The notes: generated from the letters alone by a model not told the origin. A DNA stretch of 64,000 nucleotides from Chinchilla lanigera (GCF_000276665.1 NW_004955481.1:4796787-4860786), one strand, 5' to 3'; numbered from the stretch's first letter, positions 1 to 9,712 are shown. Translations and numbers: made by a program.

Positions 1-126
1 GTAAGTTGGAGGCCAGCCTGCGCTACAAAGTGAGTTTAAGGTCAGCTTGGCCTTGAACTCATAGCAATCTTCCTGCCTCAGCTTCCTGAGCTCTGGGATT
101 AAGGGCAGGCGCCACCACGCCCAGCA
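1..126. repeat. B1 SINE fragments, fused
   Basis: A plus-strand B1 right part (gaggccagcctg...) runs directly into an antisense B1 ending ccaccacgcccagc. Confidence 0.75.
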
Positions 127-262
127 TTGGGTTTTATATTAATTGCCATATAATTGCAGCATAATATAAGGAATCAACTTTAAGCAGTGATGGTCTGATT
201 CCTTTATATTTTGCGAAGATAACTGTGGCTGCTATGTAAGGCAGGGAATGTAAAGATGCATG

Positions 263-325
263 AGAGGAAGTGGAAAGGTCAGAGGAAGTGGAAAGGTCAG
301 AGGAAGTGGAAAGGTCAGAGGAAGC
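263..325. repeat. 18-bp minisatellite, about 3.5 copies
   Basis: The unit agaggaagtggaaaggtc is repeated three times without mismatch (263-280, 281-298, 299-316) and followed by a partial fourth copy. Confidence 0.9.
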
Positions 326-566
326 AGTGGTTCTGGGAAGAAATGACAAAGGCTCAGATCCCAGCAGTAGTGATGGAGACGGAAAAAAAGTCAAGTTACC
401 TCACTTCATCCTCCTAACATCGGTTTCCAGCTGCTCATAATCTAAGTGCAACTCAAAGGCTTGGCACCGGTTTCCCCGTTTACTGCTCTGCTTCCCAAAC
501 AGTGCCCTTTTAAGTCTTCAACATGTTAGTTTATTAGGCTAAATTGTTCCTGAAAAGATTTATATA

Positions 567-657
567 GAGCTGGGTGTAGTGGCACATACCTGTGATTCCA
601 GCACTCTGGGAGGCCGAGACAGGAGGATTGAAAGTTAAAGCCCAGCCTGGGCTTTTC
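567..657 (+). repeat. B1 SINE, 3' truncated
   Basis: Starts agctgggtgtagtggcacat and stops after the first gccagcctggg-like motif, without an A-tail. Confidence 0.8.
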
Positions 658-680
658 AAGAGATTCAGTGGGACTCCTGT

Positions 681-814
681 TTCTTTTTTTGAGACAGAGT
701 CTAGCTATATATTTCAGGGTGCCCTTGAACTCACTACCGTAGCCCAGATGGCTTCACACTCGAGGTACTCAGCCTTGAGTGCTAGGATTACAGGTGTGCA
801 CCACCACACCTGGC
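681..814 (-). repeat. B1 SINE, antisense
   Basis: T-tract plus gagacagagtct at the left, ending ccaccacacctggc. Confidence 0.85.
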
Positions 815-890
815 AAAAATTTATCCCTTCCCTTGCTTGAAGGGAAATTCCTCCACTTGCTAAAGGTTTGTACTCTAGTGGCACCTTTGT

Positions 891-1012
891 TTTGTCTTTT
901 TGAGACATGGTTTTGCTCTGTAGTTCTCTGTAGTTCTTGAACTCACTATGTAGTCTAACCTGCCTTGAACTTGCAGTGATCCTCCTGCAATGCATGCACC
1001 ACCACGCCTGGT
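891..1012 (-). repeat. B1 SINE, antisense
   Basis: Begins tttttgagacatgg and ends accaccacgcctgg, with internal decay. Confidence 0.8.
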
Positions 1013-1055
1013 TGTTCCATTTCAAAATAAAAAATTAAAATATAAGAAAGGATCA

Positions 1056-1240
1056 GGGCTGGGCGTGGTGGCGCATGCCTGCAATCCCAGCACTTGGGAG
1101 GCTGAGGCAGGAGGATGGTAGCTTGGGCTACAAAGTGAGCTCACAGCCAGCCTGAGACCCTGTCTCAAAAAGACAAAAAAAAAAAAAGGATTGGGGACGT
1201 TGTTCAATGCAAGGCCCTAGGGTCAATCCCTAGTAGAACA
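1056..1240 (+). repeat. B1 SINE followed by degraded ID half
   Basis: Clear B1 head at 1057 with an A-tail at about 1175-1187, then a decayed ID-like half (gcaaggccctagggtcaatcc), consistent with a B1-dID dimer. Confidence 0.75.
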
Positions 1241-1517
1241 CACACACACTCACATGCACACAGATTTTTCTGGAGGTCTCTGGAAAGAATGTTCAAGAAG
1301 AGCCAGAGTGGGTACTGTGTGAAGTAGTGAATCCTTTTGTGGCTTGTCTAGAACACCTGAGACTACCTACCCCATGACTAAGTTACATTAGAATGGTATG
1401 AGTCACCTTACCTCCTTCTGCCCACCCCAAAGGAATAAGTCTAACCCTTAACAGGTTTTAGCAAGTTCCCCATATTTTCTTTGTTCAGTCCCAATTTCCC
1501 TTAGAGAGGGCACATAC

Positions 1518-1660
1518 AGCTGGGCACAGCGGATGGCCAAGGCCGGCCTGGGCTACTTAGTAAGACCCTGTCTCAAAATAAAAACCGAAAAGGGCTGGAC
1601 ATGCAACTCACTGGTAGACCACCCCTAGGCTCAATGCCCAGTACCACAAAAAACAAAACC
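1518..1660 (+). repeat. B1-dID SINE, internally deleted
   Basis: Short B1 part (agctgggcac...ctgtctcaaaataaaaa) followed by an ID part (agggctggacatgcaactca...cccagtacca). Confidence 0.7.
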
Positions 1661-1769
1661 CACGCCCCTCCCGCAAAGCACCACATACACATCCTCCTGC
1701 CAAGTCAAAGGAACTCGGTGGCAGGCTTGCCAAGACAAATCCAGAGCTAATCTATTCTTTTCCTACGAA

Positions 1770-2060
1770 GCAATTGCTTTAAGCCCCTGAATGACGTCAC
1801 GTCAGATTCCACTCAGACCAATGGGTTCCAGGAATCCTGCGACAGGTGACGCCCCAGAAAGTAATTCCAGCGAGAACGAAGTTTCCACCGATAGCCTCAG
1901 CGCTCTTCCTTCCGGACTCTATGAGCGGCTACTTGCGGATGCCTACGGCTAGGGGCGGGTCTGTGTTTCACGCAGCGAAGCTAATGGGGACCCAAGGAGG
2001 ACAAAGGACAAGTAACTGCGGCGGCGGTGGAAGAGGGTGGGCCCTAAAGGGAAGTGGATC
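1770..2060. promoter_or_regulatory. Promoter-like block with CRE and CCAAT box
   Basis: A perfect CRE palindrome TGACGTCA lies at 1792-1799, a CCAAT box at 1818-1822, an ETS-like ttccgg near 1912, a GC box ggggcggg near 1953 and a gcggcggcgg run near 2020. The block is CpG-richer than its SINE-filled left flank. It lies about 600 bp from the inferred TNFAIP1 exon 1, so it could be an alternative promoter of TNFAIP1 or IFT20, or an enhancer. No start site can be read from sequence alone. Confidence 0.45.
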
Positions 2061-2391
2061 CACAAATCCATCAAACAATGGGGAGCGGCAGGCGGAAGGG
2101 TGTTCCTGGCTAAAGACCGAGGGTCGAGCAGAAATCTTAGGGATGAAGCTTAGGCTTCATCCAAAGGGTCCTAAGGGTATTTAGCAACAACCAATATCTC
2201 TGGTGGCCAGTGTAAGCTTCTCTCCAGCCCGCAGCCGTCCTCTCTCCTGGGAACCCAACATCAATTCTCACACCCCCAGCGGAAGATCTGAAATCTCCAT
2301 CTCCCCTACCCCGTCCCGCCGCTTTCCCCCAGGACCCGGCAGCGGGTCCGAACGCCCCTTCCCCTACGGCGGCTGCAGGTAGAGCTCTCAC

Positions 2392-2580
2392 CGTCCCGGG
2401 GGCTCCTCTGCTTTCAGCTGAGTGGCAAGCGGACTCAGTGCCGCCCCAAGCCCGTGGCCACCTGCCCGCCCGCGATCCCGGAATGTGAGCTCACATCCTG
2501 CGCCCGCAGACTCCTCCTGGCGGACCGGCCCAGCCCTGCCTACCCGGGAAACTGAGACTACAAGGCCCGTCATGCACAAC
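2392..2580 (-). other. TNFAIP1: Probable noncoding exon 1 of TNFAIP1 (5' UTR)
   Basis: Read on the minus strand, a CpG-rich stretch runs into a good splice donor (exon ...GGGACG, intron GTGAGA) whose last exon base is 2392. The transcription start is not determined and the upper limit is approximate. In human, TNFAIP1 lies head to head with IFT20 and begins with a noncoding first exon, so position, strand and donor fit. No TNFAIP1 coding sequence was seen in the first 2.4 kb, so its coding exons should lie left of the window. Assignment rests on synteny, not on protein similarity. Confidence 0.5.
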
Positions 2581-2760
2581 ACTCTATCTGGGGGCGGGGG
2601 CAGAATGCCCAGTTTCCCCTACCCCCTCTCTCTACGAGAACTCAACTACTTCCGGAGGCCTTGTTGGCGCAAAGGCCTCTGGGTCTTGTAGGCAGTTCCT
2701 GGACTCTGTTTCCCAAAAGGCTTTGTGGACGGGCGGGGGGGGGGGAGTGCTTCCGGTGTC
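2557..2760. promoter_or_regulatory. IFT20: Divergent TNFAIP1/IFT20 promoter core
   Basis: Between the two inferred first exons are a ZNF143/THAP11-type site (2557-2575, ACTACAA..CCC...ATGC), a second one in reverse orientation (core ctgggtcttgtag, about 2679-2691), an E2F-like ttggcgc near 2664-2670, and two ETS sites CTTCCGG at 2649-2655 and 2750-2756. There is no TATA box. These motifs are typical of TATA-less housekeeping and divergent promoters. Motif matches are by eye. A run of 11 G at 2735-2745 may be length-unstable in the assembly. Confidence 0.6.
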
Positions 2761-2910
2761 CGGCAGTGACGTTGTGGGTAAACAGGTTCTGTAGCCGTGG
2801 CAGCGGCCGGGGCTGGCGGACTGTTCCCTGGCTGCGGCTTAGGGCGGGAGAAGCTGAGTAGCCATAGCAGCAGCCTGGGCCGAAGGGCGCCGCCGTTACC
2901 GGGTCGGCAG
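2760..2910 (+). other. IFT20: IFT20 noncoding exon 1 (5' UTR), start approximate
   Basis: The CpG-rich stretch ends at a strong donor: exon ...gggtcggcag, intron gtaggcgg, last exon base 2910. No ATG-initiated reading frame here continues into the IFT20 coding exon, so it is taken as 5' UTR. The 5' limit is a guess placed downstream of the ETS site at 2750. Confidence 0.6.
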
Positions 2911-3170
2911 GTAGGCGGTGACTTCGGGTCGGGGGACGCGGGCAGACCAGGGGCAGAAGGCATCAGACAGGCTCCCGCCCTGGAAAGGCAAACCCAGGTC
3001 AAAACAAACGTGAGCGTTTCCCCCGCCCCCCGAATTCTTAGGGAGGGGTTTCACACCCAGCTTGCTCAAGCTTCGTGCCTGGTGCGTTGATGTTCGCACC
3101 GGTCTTACGAGGAAACTGCTGCTCAGGTAACACAAGGAGCTTAGCACCAGCAGTTTGGCTTCGGCCTTTT

Positions 3171-3262
3171 CTTTCGTTTCTTTTTTGGTACCGAGAATCA
3201 AACTCAGGACCTTGCGCTTGCCAGGCAGGCGCTTATGCCCCTGAGCTACATCCCCGGTCTCA
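3171..3262 (-). repeat. ID SINE, antisense
   Basis: tRNA-Ala-like ID element read in reverse, flanked by a ~10-bp duplication (ggccttttct near 3163 and 3265). Confidence 0.85.
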
Positions 3263-3599
3263 GGCCTTTTCTAACTTGCCTGATCCCAGTTCCACACCCC
3301 TGCGGTCTTGTTCGAAGTGCCCTGCATGGATGTGGGGGGACCAAGGCGCTGAGAGCGTGTCACCGCCCTTGTCCCTGGGGAGCTCAGTCCCAGACCCCGC
3401 GCCCGAATTTCCCTGTGCTCAGTCACGTGTGTGTGGGGAATTGGGAAAGAATCTGATAGTCTCCTGTGACCCTGTCTACATCCCTCTTCCATCTCACCCA
3501 TCTCGTTAAACTATGCCCTCCCGTCAAACACTTGGTCCAAGCCCTATTTATGAGAATCACGCATGATGCTTTTGTTTACTCACCTCCAAATCCCCACGT

Positions 3600-3905
3600 T
3601 CAGTCACTCCATCACTTTTAACTTAACTCAGAAAAACATCCCAACTCGGAACACTTGTCTTCACGGGCCAGCCTTGCTTACTGCAATAGCTTCCTGTTTC
3701 CACAGTAGTTCATTGCACATTTACTGAGTGCCACTTATGTGTGGGCTGCATGCAGAGTGCTAGGGTTACAGTGAGGAATCAAGTAGGTATGCTTTTGTTC
3801 CTCAATACAATGTCCAGGCCGAGGCCGAGTGATCTTTTTACATTTGATAATGGTGCTCTGCTGAGAATCCACCAGCTGCCCATTGCCATTATAAAATCCA
3901 AGCCC
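3600..3905 (+). repeat. L2/MIR-type ancient repeat, decayed
   Basis: Phrases such as cacatttactgagtgccac and the later ccattataaaatccaagccc resemble L2 and MIR consensus remembered by eye. Boundaries are uncertain. Confidence 0.4.
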
Positions 3906-4115
3906 GAACCGGGTGTGAGGGTGAATACCTGTAATCTTAGCACTCTGGGAGGCTGAGGCAGGATTGCAAGTTCAAGCCCAACCTAAGTGACTTAGTGAGA
4001 TCTTGTCTCAAAAATAAAAAAGGGGGTGGGGGTAATAATGTGGCTCAGTGGTAGAGCCCCATCCTTCCATGCACAAGGCCTGGGTTCAGTCCCCAGCATC
4101 ACCCCTCACCCCCCA
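3906..4115 (+). repeat. B1-dID dimeric SINE
   Basis: B1 half without the internal duplication (ggtgtgagggtgaatacctg...tgtctcaaaaataaa) joined to an ID half (taatgtggctcagtggtaga...ttcagtccccagc). Confidence 0.75.
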
Positions 4116-4117
4116 AA

Positions 4118-4362
4118 TGGCTGAGAGTATAGGATATAGCTCACTGCTGTGGTTTTGGAACCCTTCACGATACAACTCTAGCTCCCATCTCTGGCGTCAT
4201 CCTTTTTCTCTCTCTGTTTTGATCACACTAGCCTTTCAGTTCTTAGACAGATTTCTTCTAGCCTCAGGCTCTTTCCACATGATTTGCCTTCTGTCTAGAA
4301 TGTCTCCATCTGCTGGCACTTCAACTTTTGGACATCGTTTATGTCTCAATTTAAGCATCACT
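4118..4362 (+). repeat. L2-like ancient LINE fragment
   Basis: T/C-rich text with ctcaggctctttccacatga and gtctagaatgtctc is characteristic of L2 3' sequence. By-eye match. Confidence 0.45.
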
Positions 4363-4375
4363 TACTTGTTTTGGT

Positions 4376-4513
4376 TTTTTAAGACAGAGTCTCACTGCGT
4401 GTTTCAGTATGGTCTTGAACTCACTGGGTAGCCCAGGTTGGCCCTGAGACCTGATCACCCCTCATGGTGATTCACCTTGCTGGGATTACAGGCGTGTGCC
4501 ACGATGCCTGGTC
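4376..4513 (-). repeat. B1 SINE, antisense
   Basis: Begins aagacagagtctcactg and ends ccacgatgcctggtc. Confidence 0.85.
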
Positions 4514-4760
4514 AAGCATCACTGTTGTAGGTCTTTGCTGACATTCCTCTGTCCCTCGAGTTTGTCGTGATGCTCCATATTTACATAACATCAGCTGCTT
4601 TTCCTCATACCGTCATCATAGTTTGTGATTATTTGTTTACTGTCTTTCCAGAGGCATTTTCTTCACCCTGTCAGCAGAGCAGGGACTCAATGAAAGGGAG
4701 GGCAGTGGAAGTGGAAACAGTATTTTCTCTCTTCTAGGGTAATGATGAGAAGTGAAGAGT

Positions 4761-4896
4761 CACCGGGCGTGGTGGTGAATGCCTGTAATCCCAGCACTTG
4801 GGAGGCTGAGGCAGGAGGATCGTTGTGAGTTCGAGGCCAGCCTGGGCTACAAAGTGAGCTCAAGGCCAGCCTGAACTGCATACTGAGACCCTGTCT

Positions 4897-4929
<33 letters not shown>
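4761..4929 (+). repeat. B1 SINE, full length with TSD
   Basis: Complete B1 with internal duplication and ~30-nt A-tail. The flanking duplication agaagtgaagagt is present at about 4747 and 4928, so it is a fairly recent insertion. Confidence 0.92.
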
Positions 4930-4931
<2 letters not shown>

Positions 4932-5723
4932 AGTGAAGAGTAGCCCGAGGTAGTGACAGTGAGAAGTAGAGAACCGAGCGAGGTGGTTGCAGTGGAAAAG
5001 TGGAGGATGCACTAAGCAGGTAAAGATGAGAAGTGATGAACAGACTGAGGCAGAAAGGAGGAAATGGAGAGCAGACTAAGGTGCTAACAGTGAGAAGGGA
5101 ATAGGGACCAGCATGGCAGCAGGAAGAAATGGTTAGATTCTGGCTATGTTTTGATTATAAAGAATTTACCAAAGGGTTAGATGTGGGGTGTCAGAGAAAG
5201 ACAAGAGGTGCTGATGACTGTAGATTGTGGGAAGACGGAGTTGCCATCAGCCTGCCTGGGGCAGGGTGGGAGGCATCAGGGGCTCTAGTTTGGACTTGGA
5301 AGGCGGAGGAGCCTGCTAGACTCCAGAGACCATGTGGGGAAGGCGATGGGAGGCAGTATGTGGAGTTCGGAGACGTGCCGCAGCTGGAGATGCACCTCAG
5401 AGCCACCTGCATAAACCTGCATAAGGGTATTTCGAGTGATCTCTAACGGGAGGGCTCTGAGAGATGGAGGAGGGGCAGGCTGGAGACTTGCGGCCTCTTG
5501 GTGGAGGTTCTGCAGATGCGAACTGCAAAGGAGGCTGAGGGGTAGCAGCACCGGGGAAACAAGCACCGGAGAAGAGCTCCTGGAGCCCCCAGGAGCTGGG
5601 TTTTCACTTAGTTTTGAGTATCTATGCTGACTGTAGCAGGAAGGAAGGTACATGCAGGGCAAAGAAAGAGGAAATCAAAGTTCTGGCAGCAGTAGGATTT
5701 AATTCTTTTCTTCCTCCCTCCCT

Positions 5724-5802
5724 CCTTCCTAGAGATTGAACCTGGGGCTTTGCATCTGCTAAGTAAGCACGCACTGAACCTCTGAGCCACCTCCTCAGCC
5801 CA
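5724..5802 (-). repeat. ID SINE, antisense, decayed
   Basis: tagagattgaacctggggct...gagccacctcctcagccca matches an ID element in reverse. Confidence 0.75.
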
Positions 5803-5898
5803 GGGGACTTAATTCTTTCCCAAACACTGCTCCTCTTGTGGCAAGCCTGCTCTGGACAGTCACTCCCAGAATCACCCCATTCAGAACAGAACTTTTCT

Positions 5899-5983
5899 TT
5901 TTTCTTTCCGGTACCGGGAATCGAACTCATGACCTTGCGCTTGCCAGGCAGGTGCTGTGCCACTGAGCTAAATCCCCAGCCCC
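5899..5983 (-). repeat. ID SINE, antisense, with TSD
   Basis: Near-consensus ID. The duplication cagaacagaacttttct flanks it on both sides (about 5882 and 5983). Confidence 0.92.
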
Positions 5984-6243
5984 AGAACAGAACTTTTCTG
6001 AGGTAGAAAAGGGAGTAGGCACGGCTGGGAGCAGTGGGAAGGGGTGGTGCAGCGCACAGTCTCTGGAACAGTGGGTTTGGGCCTAGTAGCCAGTGGCTAG
6101 ACCTCACTAGCATTGCTGCCCTTTGTGTGTGCATGTGCGCATGTGGTGTGTGTATTTCAGCCAGAACACGGGTGGCTTTTCAGTGTTTCTTCCAGAACTG
6201 AGGCATCCTTTGGACCTGGGGAGGGAGAAGATATCTTTGTTGG

Positions 6244-6530
6244 TTCTCTGTTGCCTACAGATGAAATCCATACTCCTCAGCTTGGCACACAGAGACCTTG
6301 ATCTGGCCCCAGCCCGCTTTCCTGGCACCATTCTTTTTCCTTCCATTCTTTAGGCAGGATAGGCCCCTTCGGTGACATTGGGCCTGTGTCCATGCTGTTT
6401 CCTCTGCTTGGAATGCCTTTTCCTGGCCTCCTTACTTGGTATGTTCTTGCCGCTACTTCATTCCTTTTTGTTTTCTGATAGAGACCCAACTTTCAGTCCT
6501 AATTCAGGCAAATGAATAGTATCTTCTGGC
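6244..6530 (+). repeat. L2 LINE fragment
   Basis: accttgatctggccccagcc, then ctgcttggaatgccttttcc is the typical L2 3' region. Confidence 0.6.
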
Positions 6531-6574
6531 ATCTATTTTAGGCAATATTCTCACTTATGTTACTTTTTTGTGAC

Positions 6575-6735
6575 TTTTTTTTTTTTTTTTTGTCATTTTT
6601 GAGAGGGTTCTGCTATTCAGTTCAGGCTGGCCTTGAGCTCACTTTGTAGCCCAGCCTGGCTTTGAACTTGTGGTGATCATCCTGCCTCAGCCTCCTGAGT
6701 GCTGGGTTTACAGATGTGCGCCGCTACATCCAGCT
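6575..6735 (-). repeat. B1 SINE, antisense
   Basis: Long T-tract then the complete antisense B1 with both duplicated segments, ending at ctacatccagc. Confidence 0.88.
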
Positions 6736-6780
6736 GTGACTTGTTTTTTAACCCTAATTTTTTTTTGTTTTGCTTGTTTT

Positions 6781-6947
6781 TTTTTTTTTTTTTTTTTAAA
6801 TCATCTTTTTGAGACAGGGTTTTGCTGTGCAGTTCAGGCTGGCCTTGAGCTCACTTGATAGCCCAGGCTGGTCTCAAACTCACAATGATCTTCCTGCCTC
6901 AGCCTCCCGAGTGCTGGGATTACAGGCGTATGTCACTGTGCCCAGCT
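6781..6947 (-). repeat. B1 SINE, antisense
   Basis: Complete antisense B1 (gagacagggttttgctgtgc ... cactgtgcccagc). Confidence 0.9.
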
Positions 6948-6970
6948 CTGCTTGTTTTTTAAATTTGTTT

Positions 6971-7118
6971 TGGTTTTTCAGTCTTTTGTAACAGGTCTTA
7001 CACTGGCCTTAAACTACCAGTGTAGCCCAAGCTGGCCTTAAGCTCTTGGTAATCCTTCTGCCTCAGCCTCCCAAGTGTTGGGATTATAGGCATGTGCCAC
7101 CACATCTGGCCTATTTTT
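6971..7118 (-). repeat. B1 SINE, antisense
   Basis: Third antisense B1 in a row, ending gccaccacatctggcc. Its end was the target of the 99-nt retroposed insertion. Confidence 0.85.
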
Positions 7119-7229
7119 TTTTTTTTTTTTCCTAAGGAAAATTTCTGGGAGAAAAGGAGTAGGGAATAGTAATGAGGGAATGGGGACTTGGAATAACTCC
7201 TGGGAGACAGGAGGGGTCCCGATAGGTTG
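7119..7229 (-). mobile_element. Retroposed RNA of unknown source, ~99 nt plus poly(A)
   Basis: A T-run (poly(A) on the minus strand) followed by 99 bp of unrecognised sequence is bracketed by a perfect 19-bp direct repeat ccacatctggcctattttt at 7100-7118 and 7230-7248. This is the signature of L1-mediated insertion of a polyadenylated RNA in minus orientation. No ID, B1, L1 or snoRNA C/D box was recognised in the insert. Confidence 0.75.
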
Positions 7230-7479
7230 CCACATCTGGCCTATTTTTAAACTCTAATTTTTAAATTCTCGTCCATTTTTTTGTTTTTTATTATTCTAGT
7301 GCAAGCCTGTTTGAGTCCTTTTGGGTACATAACTGGGATTATAAATATGCTTTTGGCTCACAACTTGGGCCAGATGCCACTCACTTAATTGCTTTTCCTC
7401 CTTCTGCTCTCTTTAGTGATGTTTCTGAAAAAGCACTCAACACAGTGTAACTTTTCAGTTTACCTGTCTGTCTTCCTCC

Positions 7480-7600
7480 AGCTGAACTATGTGCTCCTGC
7501 AGGGCGGGCACCACATGGCATGCATCTCTGTACCCCCAGCATCTAGCAGTGCTGGCATGTAGTTGGCACTCAAGAAATGTGTGTTGAATGAAGGATGTCT
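7480..7600 (+). repeat. L2 LINE 3' end
   Basis: The phrase tctgtacccccagcatctag followed by actcaagaaatgtgtgttga corresponds to the L2 3' terminus. Confidence 0.7.
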
Positions 7601-7851
7601 GTGCCAAGCAACGGGACTTTCCTCTTTCCTGACCCTTGCTCCTATGACACACCTCCTCCCGACTGCCACTGTCAGCCCTGCAGAGCAGGACTCTAGGGGA
7701 CCTCGAAGGGAACCAGGTGAGGCTGAGCGGCGGAGACAGGGACAGCAGGGGGCCTTGGCGTTGGTGTCCGGGGACAGGAATGGTGTGGGCCGGCGACAGC
7801 TCCTTGGGTGATGGCAAATGACTGGGTGTTGGGGCTGCTTTCTTTGCAGCT

Positions 7852-7978
7852 ATGGCCAAAGACATCCTGGGTGAAGCCGGGTTGCACTTTGATGAGCTGA
7901 ATAAGCTGCGGGTGTTGGACCCAGAGGTTACGCAGCAGACCATAGAGCTCAAGGAAGAGTGCAAGGACTTTGTGGACA
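7852..7978 (+). CDS. IFT20: IFT20 coding exon 2 (start codon)
   Basis: The acceptor tttgcag ends at 7849 and the exon starts two bases before the ATG at 7852, which matches the usual start of the family ([19 protein letters not shown]). It encodes residues 1-42 and the first base of codon 43. The donor is GTGAGT immediately after 7978. Confidence 0.97.
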
Positions 7979-9039
7979 GTGAGTATCTTTGGGGGGGGAC
8001 ATCAGCTTTGCTCACTTCCAGCTGTTCCACCTCAGCCCCTCCCTGTAGCTCTTGCCCTGTCAGAGTGGAGCTGCTGACTCTGTGCGGGCTGTCTGACCTC
8101 TGAATCCCCCGCCCTCTTCTGACGCCGTCCTGGAGTCGCACACTGAGCCAGAATCGGGACAGGAGGGGTTGTTAGCTACGCTGTCTGTAATTCTTTCTTT
8201 GCTCAAAAACCTTAAACTTCATGGAGCAGAACCGTGGGTTGGGAGCAGGAAGTGCAGTTAGCTATTCTGGCTCGATTGCTTAGTGGAAATAGTGTTCTCA
8301 TGGCAGAGGCTTCCCTGTGTGGAGTTAGAGGTACTAAAGTCTCTAGGAGCAGCTCAGCAAACTTAGTGAAGTCACGGACTACACATCCAAGAGGTTGCCT
8401 GGCCCACGGCGCAGGCACAGGCAAGGCCAGTGTCAGTGGTCAGAGCTGGATCTAGCTGGAATGTGATTCTGAGCCTTCTGGGGCTCCGTAGGCTGTGGAG
8501 AGTTTGGTGAGAGGTTGCTTGGGTTCCACTGCCAATCTTCCGCGACTGCTGTGTAGATGCTAGGTCTCAGTTTCCCCCAGTAAAGCGTGGTTCCATCCTA
8601 CTAAGGCCATTGAAAATGTGAATGGACCATTTGGCACTTAAATGCTGGGTGCTCGTTACTCTGGTGATGGGTGGAAGGCTCCCACCCGCACCGCTAACCG
8701 AAATCTAGTGTGTCCACGGCTAGTGGAGGCTGCGTGTTCCCAGACAGTCCTTCTGGGAACTCCGCTTTGTGCTTCCTGTCACTCCTGGGGAGGGAGGCTG
8801 CGTCTGCCTGGAGCAGAGGTAACAGCAGGTGGCTGGCTCAGTGGTGATTGAGGGTCCAGATACCCTGGGTCCAGCTCTGGGCATCTGGCCACCTCCTCTG
8901 GGTTCACACTGAGGGGGGAAACTTAAGCCAGAAGGCACCAAACTCTTTTGATATAAACTAGAAGGGGCAGTTAGCCCTGTTCTCTCTGTTTCGAGGGAGT
9001 GCTGAAGGTAAGAAATATCTTTTGTTCTTTCCCCAAAAG
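7979..9039 (+). other. IFT20: IFT20 intron 2, no SINE insertions
   Basis: About 1.06 kb with no B1, ID or L1 sequence recognised, unlike the flanking introns. No conserved exon or motif was identified. Confidence 0.7.
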
Positions 9040-9125
9040 AAATCGGCCAGTTTCAGAAAATCGTTGGTGGCCTAATTGAACTTGTTGACCAACTTGCAAA
9101 AGAAGCAGAAAATGAGAAGATGAAG
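9040..9125 (+). CDS. IFT20: IFT20 coding exon 3
   Basis: Begins after ccccaaaag and completes a Lys codon (A|AA), then reads [20 protein letters not shown] and ends ENEKMK before GTAAAA. This covers residues 43-71, the start of the coiled-coil region. The acceptor tract is short but phase and sequence agree with the family. Confidence 0.97.
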
Positions 9126-9255
9126 GTAAAATCAACACGTCTTCTATCTCGGCCCGGGACCCTCTTTCTCTAGCCTCTCATCCTGTGCTCTCTGAGTTTG
9201 CTTGTGGGTTCTCTTATTTAATTAAAACAAGATGTTCACCATTTCTGGCCTGGTT

Positions 9256-9400
9256 TACCTGCTGACCTTATGTGCCAGTCTGCTTTGTCATGACTTTCTT
9301 TGATCTTCACGTCAGCACAGATAGGTCGTTTTCTCTTCCTTTTACACTCAGAGAAACGAAAGGCTTGCATGGTGTAGATGTCTGCATGAAGCATGCAGAG
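9256..9400 (-). repeat. MIR SINE fragment, antisense, decayed
   Basis: ttacactcagagaaacgaaagg resembles the reverse of the MIR core. Weak by-eye match. Confidence 0.35.
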
Positions 9401-9641
9401 CTCCACGATACCACTCAGTAGGCCACTGGATACTTGCAGGCCTGGCTCTGGGAACGCTCCCGGACCCGCCGGAGCTGCAGGCCAGTTCTCACCACGCACT
9501 TTGGGAGCAGTAGGTTATGTTCCTTCTGACAAAGCCCCAGAGCCACGTGGCAGCACTTTCTTTTCCCCTCCGGGTACTGACATAAGGCTGCAATGGCCCT
9601 TCTCCACCTTGAGGACTTCTGCTACAGATGGGCTTAACACG

Positions 9642-9712
9642 TTCCCAGTGGCTTGGACCACTGGTGATACATGCATGACTGTCCCATCAAGTGGCTTGGA
9701 CTACTGGTGGTA
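9642..9712. repeat. Imperfect 44-bp tandem duplication with hairpin
   Basis: ccagtggcttggaccactgg at about 9648 is itself an inverted repeat (CCAGTGG/CCACTGG) and recurs about 44 bp later as aagtggcttggactactgg. It lies in IFT20 intron 3. Confidence 0.6.

Larger units (their letters stand above)
1..2391 (-). other. TNFAIP1: Probable TNFAIP1 intron 1 (partial)
   Basis: No coding exon is visible. The left 1.7 kb is mostly SINE sequence. From about 1.75 to 2.1 kb the sequence becomes CpG-richer and carries promoter-type motifs, listed separately. Assignment as TNFAIP1 intron depends on the inferred exon 1 at 2392-2580. Confidence 0.4.
2911..7849 (+). other. IFT20: IFT20 intron 1
   Basis: No exon was recognised. 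It is filled with about nine B1/ID SINE copies, L2 fragments and one unidentified retroposed sequence, listed separately. The stretch 4930-5720 is G/A-rich unique sequence with no recognised element. Confidence 0.8.

Noticed and set aside
263..325. Regularly repeated 18-mers as a CRISPR-like array
   Set aside because: The units are contiguous with no spacers, in a mammalian genome; it is a minisatellite.
1..2400. TNFAIP1 coding exons
   Set aside because: No BTB-domain coding sequence or MSGDTC-type start was seen on the minus strand.
7455..8141. 228-codon minus-strand frame overlapping IFT20 exon 2
   Set aside because: Antisense shadow of a real exon plus intron sequence; no recognisable domain or splice support.
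9642..9712. Hairpin as a microRNA precursor
   Set aside because: The stem is only 7 bp and far too short for a pre-miRNA.
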